Assembly: GCA_036250195.1 (NCBI GenBank) | Contig: JAVHZZ010000006.1 | Coordinates: forward strand, 76,757,369-76,821,368 | Direction: 5' to 3' | Length of the DNA: 64,000 nt | Source: Mixophyes australis | Lineage: Eukaryota > Chordata > Amphibia > Anura > Limnodynastidae | Program-made: the position numbers and the translations under genes | Notes under the pieces: generated by a model | Database searches by the model: none | What the model was told of the DNA's origin: nothing | The model's input: only the letters and a program-made list of their open reading frames with translations | Shown: positions 33,247-43,899 of the stretch, piece after piece | Layout of the letters: every line of letters begins with the position of its first letter | How positions within the stretch are numbered: the first letter of the stretch is position 1

Positions 33247-35165
33247 GCTTGGCCCCAGAAAGGTTTGAGAGGGAGTAAGAAGAACCTTGGGGTCTGGGGG
33301 TTGTGAGTTGGGAGGATTGTAATAATTGGATCCTTTATGTTTCCCAAAATTAAAAAAAAGTTGGACAGATTCACCAAATATGGAAGAAGGAGCCTGAAAA
33401 CAGGCACAGCCTCTCCAGCAATTTTCTGACTTATCTAGAAGCATGCTTTGCTGCTTGACTGCAATCTAGTAGAAGCAATATAAAAGTGTGTGTGTGTGTT
33501 TACTTTAATCTTAACTCAAACAGAGCTGTAGGATGTTTGCTCCCATATTTTGCTCTACTCCTACTCATATAAATGCCTATCTCCCAAGCCAGTTCATGAG
33601 AGTCTCTCATCAGTGCACTACGGGTTGCTAATTCCACTAAGACCAGACCCTTAGTAGAAGCCTGTCTCAGAAAGAATGATTAAAACACTGTGAGAGGTTA
33701 CACAACAAGCCATTCTCTGAGTGAATTTTGAAGGTTTCCAGAGGGATGTAAAATTTAGTTTTGTGGATTAGCGAACTGTGGAAATACTTTACTTTAATAC
33801 CACCAGCCAGCCCCAAGCCAAATAACAGAATAGGTTGGCCTGGTTGGAGTTTTCAAATAAGTATGAATGAAGATGGGGAGGGAGCAAGAGCGCATAATTT
33901 GTTTGCACTGTCCCACATTGTGAAGGATATAGCTACCACTGGTCTAAAATGGTAAAATCTTGGTAGTCAGAGGAGAGAAGAAAGAGTCGTCATTCCGGTG
34001 ATATCCGCTTCAATAGTTGCCCTGATCTTTGGGAACCAAGATGTGTTCCAGTAGAGGCACTAGGACAGCTGCACTGTCAAATAAGATCTTCTGAAGTTTG
34101 AGATGCAAAGTCCCCCTCCTTGTGTGAACTGTTGCCCAATACAATTATTGGATGTTTTCTTGCCAAAATGACAGAGGAGATGTACTGCATAAATTGGGAG
34201 GATATCATACCGGGAAAGCCTGAAAAAAGATTTAATAATATTTTTAGAATATTCATCATCACAGAGTTAATAGATAAAATCCATGAGATATATTGTTAAG
34301 TTCTGGATTACGAGATCCGTTTTTATCTTGGAGGGAAATTCAGGGTAGTTAGCACAATTGAGCTGATGATATTGCTTATATATATGTACGTCAAAATACT
34401 TAAGCTTTTCCAAGTACTACTCAAACAGGAAATTTTGTTCCATTACCACACTCACATGAGAGGTAAGGTAGAAATATAGAACTTCTGTTTTAGGAACATT
34501 GATTTTATACACTGAAAGTGAACTGTAGACAGGGGCAGGCTGGCCCGGGGGGCAGGGGGGCATCGGTCCCTTGGGCCGCTCATTCACACTGCTGTTAGGG
34601 CCGGCCGCCCCCCCCCCCCCTCCCGGAGGCAATTTCGGTTGATTTTTAACAGCGACCACGTCAGCGTACAGGCGGCCACATTACATGACACGCGATGCGG
34701 AAGCGTCATTGGACGGGGCCGCATCGCGTGTCAAGTGATGTGGCCGCCTTGGCGCCCTCCGGGCTGAAATCTGCCAGCCCGCGCCTCACTGTAGAGCCCT
34801 ATCTCTTTATGTAAGGCTGGGAGGGAAGCATGGAGTTGCAAAATATTGCTGGCATACAGTGTCATTTTATCTTCCAAGCAAGTTTTTACGCCTGTGATTT
34901 AAGTGTTTGCATTGATTTTCAGTGCCAACAGCTCAATTACAAGCACAAACATATATGGCAAGAAGGGGCAGGCTTGTAACCTGCTGTTAGTGATGTCATA
35001 AAGGGCAGAGGTGATCTCGTTTGCTGAAACAGTCACTGAAGGGGTATAGTATATGGCTGAGATCCCCATAGCGGAAACAGCATGGATCATGACAGGCCAA
35101 GAAATGCAATCAAACGCTTTCCCAGTGTTGAATGCTAGTACTATAGAGAGATATTTGTTCATGTA
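33247..35165 (-). pseudogene. Decayed L1-clade reverse transcriptase fragment
   Basis: Best evidence is the frame 35162-34899, which reads as L1-type RT: 'GKAFDCISWPVMIHA' (catalytic Asp in an AFD-type motif), 'PSVTVSANEITS', 'ITNSRLQACPFLPYMFVLV' (a degraded 'RQGCPLSPLLF' motif) and 'IELLALKINAN'. Downstream on the same strand, broken frames between 34500 and 33300 still look like the L1 C-terminal region but carry many stops. A MITE (34530-34787) is nested and a SINE abuts the 3' side. An intact L1 ORF2 is over 1000 codons, so this is an old partial copy. Boundaries are approximate. Confidence 0.65.
34530..34787. mobile_element. hAT-type MITE, 8-bp TSD
   Basis: Begins 'caggggcaggctggcccg' and ends 'tctgccagcccgcgcctc', with perfect 8-bp duplications 'actgtaga' at 34522-34529 and 34788-34795. 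Inside, 'gacacgcgatgcggaagcgt' and 'ggccgcatcgcgtgtcaagt' make a second inverted repeat. GC-rich, with a C13-type homopolymer. No ORF. Confidence 0.85.
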
Positions 35166-36299
35166 TGGCTTAGATTAGATCTATGGTTCATCTAAGGTGT
35201 GCTACTCTCAAATATATCAATTACATTTTCACCAATAAACTTAATCCTTTTACTGTCAGACTCTGATAACAGGATCAAAACTTACAAAGGTAGGGGACTG
35301 TTTCAATAATAATTATAAATGTGTTACACTTTACATTCATCTCTTTTGCCTTGGTTTACCAGCTCAGGCGTTTCCAAGCAAGTTTTTTTCTGAACAATGT
35401 GCAAAACATAAAGTTATAATTTCAAATACACAATACTGCATGGTAAGTTAACTCATGAACACCCAAATATTTAGAACACATCAACTATTTCTTAATCTGA
35501 AATCTTTTAGTGGTAATGGAGAGTCACTTATTCCAGATATCTGAGAAAAAGAAAAGAAAAACTCAGTAGTTATCAAGCAGATATTTCCTGCTGTAATTCC
35601 TAGGTGGCCATTACAAATTCCATTGCCCTCTTAATGTTTTAATTGCCTGATTTGAATAAAATCCAGACACTTATGCTGTCTATTTTTATTTTGTCTCTCT
35701 CGCCTTAGCACCCCACACAAAGCAAGACAAAAGGACAAACACTTTCGCTCTCCTTTCACCTCTACGCCTCCTTAGGTTTTGTTTCATTTTCAATGTATTT
35801 AAATTGAATGCCTTGAAAATTAAAATGCAACGGTAACTGTGGTGAGAATATTGTTCAACATGTGGAGAGCACGGATTGTCCCCTGAGAAGATATGTTTGG
35901 GAATGGCTGGAGTGAAGTCAGTTATTTCAAGGGATGTTTTCACTTGAATATTTCAATGCTAAAAAGTTTTAGGAAAAGAAAACTTCAAACATAAACATTA
36001 ATTCCCGCAAAGGGTAATTTCTGTTTGTGGTATAAAATTTAGTTTAATGGGCAAAGACAACAGTAGTATGCAGCTTGGTTATTTGTTTAATAAGACCGTC
36101 TTTATTGCTATGCTGGAATATCTATTACAGATGCAACACATCTTATTTTGTCCATTTACTATCGATTCTTTGATGAGGGTTTTTAATATCTGCTAGTTTT
36201 GCTTGGTCTTCTACTTGATGGGAGCATGTAAATGCAATTATAACTTAAAAGGCTATTAATCAATCTGTTCTTAAATGAATGCTGTCACTACATATAGCT
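35166..36299. other. No gene recognised; repeat-poor stretch
   Basis: 35590-36000 is repeat-poor and could be unique regulatory DNA. The minus frame 35686-35943 has no recognisable family. Confidence 0.35.
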
Positions 36300-36574
36300 A
36301 ATGGCAGGGTGTTCCTCTTGGCACTAATAAATAAAATACATTGTGAAAAATATATATTAAAATATAAAAATAACAAAAAAATATTTAAAAAGTATTGACC
36401 ATTGAAAATATGCTTTGTTCAAAGAATAAAGCATTTTATCATTTAATTTAATCGGTTCTCACCATCCTGCAATGTCTATAACAGAAGAAGTACATGTAAT
36501 GTTTATTAAATAGGTTTCCATATGTTATAGCCGGCAAATCCCGGCCTCTTCATCCTTTGATAAATATACCCCTA
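36300..36574. mobile_element. MITE fragment (TAGGGG..TATTTAT family)
   Basis: The right end 'tttgataaatataccccta' and the interior ('aaagcattttatcatttaa', 'caccatcctg') match the element at 11215-11863. The left part is truncated or diverged. Confidence 0.55.
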
Positions 36575-36903
36575 TGTCTGTCTATAAACTTTAAACGTAT
36601 AGAGTTCTATAGTAAACCTATGGATGTACTTTTGGGCTGTCTAGTATATGTAGTGGGGGATTCCTGGCAAAGGGAGGGGCATTCTTTATTAGTATAGCGT
36701 TTTTTAGATTGTCACAACAACTCTGTTTACTCTATTTAGACATATTTTTGTGACTATTATCCTATATTAATTGGATCAGTAAATAAACAGCTGATCAGCT
36801 GTAATGTTTGCTACTGGAAAAAGGTAAAATATAAAGATAGTCCGTACAAAGCATTTGTGTTGCAGCATTTACCTTGCTCAGTACCATCCACTTTAATATA
36901 GAT

Positions 36904-37183
36904 CATACTTGCCTACTTTCGCAAAGTTATTTCTGGGAGAGGGATGTGACTGAAGAGCAGAAGGGGGCGGGCGCGGCCAAACGTGGCATTTTGGCCCCGC
37001 CCCGTGACGTAAATGCTGTTTTGTCGCGGGGGCGGGGCCACAATGAAGCGATTCACCGTGAATTGTGTCATTTTTGAAAGCCAGTAGCGTAATGCGGGAG
37101 ATTTTCCAGCTCTCCCGGGAGTCCGAGAGACCGACCCGAATTTCGGGAGTCTCCCGGACATTCCGGGAGAGTTGGCAAGTATG
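36904..37183. mobile_element. CATACTTGCC-family MITE with perfect TSD
   Basis: Starts 'catacttgcctactttc' and ends 'gagagttggcaagtatg'. Flanked by perfect 8-bp duplications 'atatagat' (36896-36903 and 37184-37191). This copy defines the ends of the family and indicates hAT-type integration. GC-rich interior with 'gggggcggg' and a CCCGGGAG/TCCGG palindromic core. No ORF. Confidence 0.88.
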
Positions 37184-37191
37184 ATATAGAT

Positions 37192-38184
37192 CTTTCGGGC
37201 AGACTCCAGTAAGCAAAACCTGAGACTGCAGAATGTCCAGCTTTATATGTTTGATTAGATACCTGGATCATGGAAATTTTAAATAAGCTTTTTAACAAGG
37301 GTTTAATGTTTTTTTTATTGGAAAAGTCATTGGCATATTATGACATGAGAAACACAGTAGCGCACTACAAGGTTTAACTATGAGACAGTAAAGGTGGAAA
37401 GGTGACTTGTGGTAGCAACACCAACTAATATAGTGGTATATTATATTTTAAAAAACATGCTCACCAGTACTGAATACTGATTGCCCACAGTTCTTGTGTA
37501 TGCAGTAGTGTAAGCTTATTCTAAGGTAGACAGTGGCCCCAGAAATATTGGAGACACCAATCAGAATTATATAGAGGACTGTATAACATAAAAAACAAAG
37601 GTACCCACACAGAAAAGATGAAATGAGATCCAGTGTCTGAGCAGAGGTCAGTCCATTCCACAGGTCTTTGTTTTAAACGCTGACTGCCAACTAATATTAA
37701 AATAACAATACAGTCAATCAATGCACAAAAAAATAATTCACTAATTTGAAATAATGATTCTAAAAATAGAATATAATTTATGAACAATAATTTTACTAGT
37801 ATGATAAATATGAACAACAAAATGTGGGCTGTAGCAAGGCAATCAGATACAGTTATTGTTTTTTCCATCAACATTTTAATTGGTATTAACACTTTTTGAA
37901 ATATCAGGGGTACAAAATGCAAAAACAGAAGGGAAAGGATACAACAACCTGTGAAAAACAAGGGAACAACACAAAATTACAACAAAACCAATATATTGTA
38001 AAGATGCATGCAGTTATTCTTGTTATTATTATTGTATTGCTTGTTTAGTAAGAGCAAATATATTGCGGTTTTGACAAACAGTTGTTGGCATTATCACTAA
38101 ACATTTAATATATTTTCAGCATTGGTATTTAAATGGTACTTGTGTAATACGACAATAAGTCAAATTCAAATTATGTAGGTTTAG
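37192..38184. other. AT-rich, no gene recognised
   Basis: The minus frame 37521-37961 (146 codons) is rich in Leu, Ile and Phe, as expected from AT-rich non-coding DNA, and has no recognisable family. No repeats were bounded. Confidence 0.4.
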
Positions 38185-38676
38185 GGATTGATTGATTGAT
38201 TAAAGGGCATAAATCTTGGTTCTATAATGGGTGTTACTCCAGCGATAGGGCGTTATCTTTTTTTGCCATAATAATAATATGAAAGATCTGCCTTTGCTTT
38301 GAGAAGCCTTGTACAGCCACCAATACCTGTTCTGATATCGCCATCTCAGGATAAATAATGTAATTTTCATTATTTTGTTAAACGTTTTTGTGTTTTTTTA
38401 ACTTTTAAATATTTTGCTATTAGTTAGTGGAACTGAAAATCCAAATCTGAGCTTTCAGTTCCACTGCGCATGCGGTAGCTAGCTAACCGGCTCAGGCCCA
38501 CATCTAAAGACGTTTACCCAGTCAAGCGTTAAGTTAACCCTTATGGCTCCAGACCAGAATTGCAATCCTCAGTTGCTTCAACTATATTGCTTTTATAAAA
38601 TTCTGCCGATAAGGGATTCAATAAACAAATCAACCTTAACACTGGAAAAAGGGGGCTATTCATAAATATGCCCCTT
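38185..38676. mobile_element. MITE fragment (TAGGGG..TATTTAT family)
   Basis: The right end 'ctattcataaatatgcccctt' and the interior 'cagttccactgcgcatgcgg' and 'gtggaactgaaaat' relate it to 11215-11863. The left end near 38200 ('aaagggcataaatc') is probable. Confidence 0.5.
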
Positions 38677-39590
38677 GATACTAAAAGTACAAAACTGGTG
38701 TTTTTTTGGTAAGAAGCGGTATATTATAGTTATAAAATGCCTGGTTTGTAGTATGCAAGAAAAAAGAATATGTTTATTATGTCACACCTAGTGAAGAAAG
38801 GGAATGGTTGGGAGATCATGTATGTCTATGTGTATGTCTGGTCACTGAACAATAAGGTATGCATGTGTGTCTGTGTACAGGTGGGTAAAGTTTTATCTAT
38901 ACACATGTAAGGCATGTGTAACTCTTTATGGGTGTGATTGTATAGTCTAATTACTGTAGCGGTTACATTATTCCTACTGGAAAATGTTCTCTGAAAAGTT
39001 GCTGTGCAAGAATCCTGTGGTAAAAACCTGTAATATTTGCTGTGTGTTTCCAAACACTTATTGTTATAGCAGTTTATTATCATTATATTTTCTTTGTGCT
39101 TCTTTCTCTTACTCCTTTATGTTTTTCTGCTATTTCCCGCCCTTAGTTTTGTTCCCTCCCACCTTCCTTATTTTCTCTTTTATACTCCTTTCCTTTTATT
39201 CTACGCCTCCTGTTTTAGCATGCTGCACCAAAAGCATAATAGGGTTCCCCTTCATCACCTCATTGTGGCCCCACCCACACCTTTGTCTTATCCCCCTTCC
39301 TCTAATTCCCAGCCAGTGTCAGGGCTGTGGGCGCTACACATATCCCGTCCCCGCCATCCTGTTTCAGCTCAGCGGTAAATGCAATGCAAGCCCCATCCCT
39401 CCCTTGCTCCATCTATGAATCAAATTCAACAGTCCTGCCAGCTCCCATCCTTTGCCTTCACCATCTTTGCCTGCACCCTCCAGCGCCCCTTCTCCCTGCA
39501 AGGTAGCTTTATTCCCAATTATGTCCCTCATAATGTACCTTTGCAGCACAATCCTCCCATTCCCTTCACTGGCACCTCTCCTCTGCTTGC
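38677..39590. other. No gene recognised
   Basis: 38.7-39.05 kb is AT-rich. 39.06-39.59 kb becomes strongly pyrimidine-rich on the plus strand. Frames here (38984-39418, 39094-39378) reflect that bias and match no family I recognise. Confidence 0.4.
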
Positions 39591-39598
39591 CCCTTGCA

Positions 39599-40130
39599 AC
39601 CTGCCCCAGTTGCCCCCTCTAAGTCACAGCCCATATGTACCCTGCCCCAGTTGCTCAACATGTCACAGACAATATGTAGCCCTGTCCCTTCCTTATCACA
39701 CCACATACATTGCAGCTTACTTGAAATGCTGCTTCCCCTGTGAATAACATGGTTTTCCCTATTCCACAGCTTACATTTCCCTCTGCCAGGAAGGTTCCAT
39801 ACCATCAACCTCTGGACCCTGTCTTGCATCAGCTTTAAAGAATAATTGCCCTCTACCACTGCTGACCCCTTCATGTCACAGACATAGGAACCCCTACTCA
39901 AGTTGCTCCCTCTAAGTCACAGTCCATAGGTACCCTGTCACAGTTGCATCCCATGTCTCAGTTCATAGGTAACCCTGCCCCAGTTGTCCCCTCTAAGTCA
40001 CAGCCCATATGTACTCTGACCAAGTTGCTCCTTCCCTATCACAGCCCATATGTACACCTGCCCCAGTTGCCCACCCCAAGTCACAGCCCACATGAAGCCA
40101 TGTCCCAGGTATTCTCCCTCTGCCACCCTG
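39599..40130. repeat. Pyrimidine-rich degenerate minisatellite
   Basis: Units of roughly 38 bp such as 'ctgccccagttgccccctct' followed by 'aagtcacagcccatatgtac' recur at least eight times with substitutions and length changes. It generates the spurious frames at 39379-39747 and 39944-40396. Confidence 0.75.
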
Positions 40131-41126
40131 CTCCCATGTCACGGTCCATTTGTACTAATGCCCAAATTTTTTGCCTACTACAGCTTCCCCAACCTCTTTT
40201 TATCACTTCCCCAGTCATGCATGTTTCCACATTCCCATCCTTTACTGTCAACCATGCCCCAATTGCCCCTTCAATCCTCTTCACCCCCTTTCTAACCTTT
40301 AGTACCCAAGTTGCCCCACCTTTCCATCCTGCATGGTTTCTTCCACTCCACTATATCTGCCCCAGCCTCAGCTTTCACTTCTGGATTCTAAGATAGATGA
40401 ATGGATAAGACCTTGGTTTCAGGATAGAATATAGATAGTTGTAGTAAATGGAGTGCATTCACAGGATGGAAAGGTTATCAGTGGAGTACCCCATGGATCT
40501 ATACTTGGACCAGTGATTTTTAATATCTTTATTGGTTACACTGCAATTGATATTGAAGGGAAAGTATGTCTTTTTGCAGATGACACAAAGCTTTGCAAAA
40601 GGTTAGATCCACCAGGAGGGGTAAAACAAATGATTATTGATCTAGGTAGACTAGAGGAATGATCAAGAGAATGACAACTACAATAAATCAATGCCAAAAA
40701 ATGCAAAATAATGCGCTTGGGTCTCAAAAACCCAAAGGCTAAATACAGTATTAACAGCACTTTAATGGAAACTACTAAGGAGGAAAGAGATCTAAGAGTC
40801 ACTATTTCAGGGGACTTACAGGCAGGTAAGCAATAAGTAATAATGCCACTGTATATGCCTCATCTAGAATACTGTGTTCCGTTCTGGAGACCATATTTTC
40901 AGAAGTAAATAAATACATTAGAGACTGTGTATAGAAGAGCAACTAAAATGATTCATGACCTACATCTCAAAACTTAATGAGATAGACTAAAATATCTTAA
41001 TATGTATAGTTTAGAGCAGAGAAAGGGGAATATGATAGAATCTTACAAATATATCAAGGTTTTTAACAAGGTACAGGTGGGAAACATTCCTCAAAGGAAG
41101 AGAAGTATTAGAATACGAGGACATGC

Positions 41127-42482
41127 TGTCACTCACCGGACTTCTGGATCTAGAGCTGGGCCAGATGTCCCCCTGACGGCGCCTGTGTTGCGCCGCTGCC
41201 GTCCACCATCTTGACTAGGCTTCTGCGCATGTGCAGATCAGGAGGTCTCTTTATAACCTTTCCTTTATTGGTATTGGCTATCCATTAGCCTTGTCTCTAT
41301 TTAGGCACTCCTGACCCCTCCTTAATTATCTGATCTTGATTCTCACCTCCTTGTGTCAGCTGTGTACCTTGTTCCTGTGGCTGCTGGTAAACCTGCCTCC
41401 CGCTGTATGCTGTAGTGACCGCTGCTTCTCACCTGTTGGCCGGATACTCTTAGCCACATCCGTGGTAAACCTGCCTCCTGCAGTATGCTGTTGTGATCGC
41501 TGCTTCTCACCTGTTGGCCGGATTCTCTTAGCCACATCCATGGTAAACCTGCCTCCTGTTGTATGCTGTAGTGACCGCTGCTTCTCACCTGTTGGCGGCA
41601 TACTCTTAGCCACATCCGTGCTAAACCTGCCTCCTGTTGTATGCTATAGTGACCGCTGCTTCTCACCTGTTGGCCGCATACTCTTAGCCACATCCGTGGT
41701 AATTCTGCCTCCTGTTGTATGCTGTAGTGACCGCTGCTTCTCACCTGTTGGCCGGATACTCTTAGCCACATCCGTGGTAAACCTGCCTCCTGCTGTATGC
41801 TGTGGTGACCGCTGCTTCTCATCTGTTGGCCGGATATTCTTAGCTACATCCGTGGTAAAACTGCCTCCTGTTTTATGCTGTAGTGACTGCTGCTTCTCCC
41901 TTGTTGGCCGGATACTTTTAGTTACATCTGTGGTAAACCTGCCTCCTGTTGTATGCTGCAGTGACCGCTGCCTCCCACCTGTTGGCCGGATACTTCTTAG
42001 CCACAACTGGGGTCAACTAGCCTCCTGCTGTAGGCTGAAGTGACTATTACTTATTACCTGTTGGCCACCTTTTATTTTATCAGCATTCAACATTTCTAGC
42101 CAGTTGTCACTATCGTGTTATATTTTTCTCATTGGACTTATTTGCTTTAGTGTTATTGGGATAACATTACCTCTGTTTGTTTATCCTATAGTTTATGTTT
42201 CATTATCTTTCCTCCCGGACAAGTGTTGTTACCATCATCGTATATATCTACGTTCACCTGAGTACCTTCACATACTTTCTATTTATCAATGTTATAGTTA
42301 GCTGTACTCCGTTGCTCAGCGGCACTCTCTTGAGGACTACGACCTGCGCTGTGACACCGCAAAACCCAAACCCTCTTGCGGGGGTCCCTGGAGAAGACCA
42401 GTCACTGTGTTAGACTCCGCGCCTCAAGAGTAGTGATAACAACTAGCAGAGCATTGGGTCAAGAACTCTAGTGACTGTGACA
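41127..42482. mobile_element. Solo LTR 1 in CR1 (1356 bp)
   Basis: Starts TGTCAC and ends GTGACA, with perfect 5-bp duplications 'catgc' at 41122-41126 and 42483-42487, matching LTR-retrotransposon integration. A TATA-like 'tttataa' is at 41250-41256. A 78-bp minisatellite fills its middle. No internal coding region, so it is a solo LTR from LTR-LTR recombination. Confidence 0.83.
41386..42030. repeat. 78-bp minisatellite in LTR 1
   Basis: About eight tandem units beginning 'ggtaaacctgcctcctg' and containing 'tagtgaccgctgcttctcac' and 'ctcttagccacatccgtg'. The period is close to 77-78 bp, mostly a multiple of three. Frames therefore stay open on both strands (for example 41336-42043 plus and 41343-41822 minus), and the 235-codon frame is a repeat artefact. 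Confidence 0.92.
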
Positions 42483-42506
42483 CATGCACTGAAACTAGAA
42501 GGAAGT

Positions 42507-42949
42507 TGTCAGGATTTGAACCCAGGGCTTCTGCCTCTGTGGACTGCTGCTCTGCTGACTGAGCTATTCTGGCTGCTGGACAGTTCCTTGCCTTTATTCA
42601 GTGTTCTAGATCAGTTCCAGTGATCTCCTGATCTTCCAGCATGCCTTAGCTCCACCCCTTGACTTCGTATAAAAGCCTGGCCAGTTCCTGTCTCCAGTGC
42701 CTGATTATTGTGCTCTGTGCCTGTGATCTAGCTCCTGCTCCTGTTGCTGTTCCTGTTCCTGTCTACCAGCATCTACTATACATGTACCGACCTCGGCTTG
42801 CCCTCCACTTTGCTTCTGCCTCAACCTTTGGACCTCTACGCCTCTCTGTGTACTGAACCCGGCTTGTTTGACCTTTCTTCCATCTCATCTCCTGTAAGCC
42901 AGCCTTCCTCCCTGCCACTGGGCTCCTATCCAGTCTCCGGAACGTGACA
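42507..42949 (+). mobile_element. Solo LTR 2 in CR1 (443 bp)
   Basis: Starts TGTCAG and ends GTGACA, with perfect 5-bp duplications 'gaagt' at 42502-42506 and 42950-42954. A TATA box 'gtataaaag' lies at 42668-42676, giving plus orientation. Its first 80 bp resemble a tRNA gene read in antisense. No coding sequence. Confidence 0.83.
42515..42585 (-). other. tRNA-like sequence inside LTR 2
   Basis: On the minus strand, 'tagctcagtcagcagagc' is close to a tRNA A-box/D-arm and 'gggttcaaatcc' to a B-box/T-loop, at tRNA spacing. Acceptor and anticodon stems do not pair well, so it is not called a functional tRNA gene. Confidence 0.5.
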
Positions 42950-43244
42950 GAAGTAGGTTTAGAGGAAATCTGAGGAAATATTAATTACTTCACAGAAAGG
43001 GTAGTGGATTAGTGGAATAGCCTACCATCAGAGGTGGTGGAGGCTATTGCAATAGAGCAATTTAAGCATGCTTGGGATATACATAAGGATATAATTAAAT
43101 AGAAATAAGAGTACAATAGGGTTGGAGGTTTCCATAGGTTAAGAAATAGGCAGACTAGATGGGCCAATTGGTTCTTATCTGCTGTCAAATTCTATGTTTC
43201 TGTGTCTTGGTCCCCGTAGGCTAGGCCTGAGGAGCACATAAATA

Positions 43245-43601
43245 TCATAAAGTACATATTTATGATTGAGGGAATGTATATGAAGTCCAAGGGAATGATG
43301 TGGAGGAAATATGATTAGGTTTTTCGTCAAAGCAAGATGGGTTTGTGTGTCATTGTTTTTGGGAACAAGGACATTTAAGTATGACTGGACATTAAGCAAC
43401 CTAGGTTTGTGTTTATGGGTGGTTGGTTTGTGGAGTGGGCAGGAGAGGCCTAGCACACCCTTTATATTCAGAGGAAAATGTTTCATTTTCAAAAGTGGAC
43501 TTTGTGACATAGGTTCAGGCTGTAGATTCCGGAATGCTTGCGATGGATGCAGAAAAGAACACCTTAAGAAGGACTGCGATAGACAGACAGGAGCTAGCTG
43601 A
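43245..43601 (+). pseudogene. Ngaro gag zinc-knuckle remnant
   Basis: The frame ending at 43601 contains C-x7-C-x5-C followed by Asn where the young copy has His, then an intact C-x2-C-x3-H-x4-C. Nucleotides 43245-43330 align with the gag region 15190-15270 of the young copy. Only the C-terminal portion remains. Confidence 0.75.
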
Positions 43602-43899
43602 GCTTACAGTCCAGTGTTCTCCCTTGGTAAAGCTAGTTCATCTGTGGTGCTGGGAGAGCTTTCCAAGTATTTGGGGAGGTACCCCAATAGAGAGGTGGCA
43701 CAAACTTTAGATATCTTAGATTTTTGGAGGGTTTTTCACATGCCTACATGCCTACACAATGAGACATCTAGGCTGGCTCTCCTCAGAATTTAAGGTCAGC
43801 AGGGGAGATGTTTGATGTAGTGAATGATAATAAGTAAGGGAAATTCAGTTGGGGCACATGTGTGTCTTGTTTCAGTCACCCCATCCAAATTTTTGGATA

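Larger units (their letters stand above)
40390..43090 (+). pseudogene. CR1 reverse transcriptase C-terminal remnant
   Basis: RT motifs 'VISGVPHGSILGPVIFNIF' and 'CLFADDTKL' (the FADD catalytic box) lie within 40453-40662. Broken frames then continue with 'KCKIMRLG', 'YSINSTLMETTKEERDLRV', 'LEYCVPFWRP' and 'YSLEQRKGNMIESYKYI', a typical LINE C-terminus. After both LTRs, 42955-43090 still encodes a VV-EAIAIEQFKHAWDIHKD-type tail. Several in-frame stops (for example after 'LGRLEE' at 40660) show long decay. Confidence 0.82.
40390..43205 (+). mobile_element. CR1-clade LINE 3' part, doubly interrupted
   Basis: The 5'-truncated LINE runs 40390-41126, resumes at 42483-42506, and continues at 42950-43205. 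The two gaps are solo LTRs with their own target duplications. The 3' end 'tgtcaaattctatgtttctgtg' contains the ATTCTATG motif typical of CR1 3' ends. The coding strand is plus. Confidence 0.85.

Noticed and set aside
37521..37961. 146-codon hydrophobic membrane-like protein
   Set aside because: Composition is what AT-rich DNA gives by chance; no family resemblance or gene context.
41336..42043. 235-codon Cys-rich repeat protein
   Set aside because: Repeat artefact of the 78-bp array inside a solo LTR; both strands are open and flanking sequence has no gene structure.
42515..42585. Functional tRNA gene on the minus strand
   Set aside because: A- and B-box matches exist, but acceptor and anticodon stems do not pair; kept only as a tRNA-like part of LTR 2.
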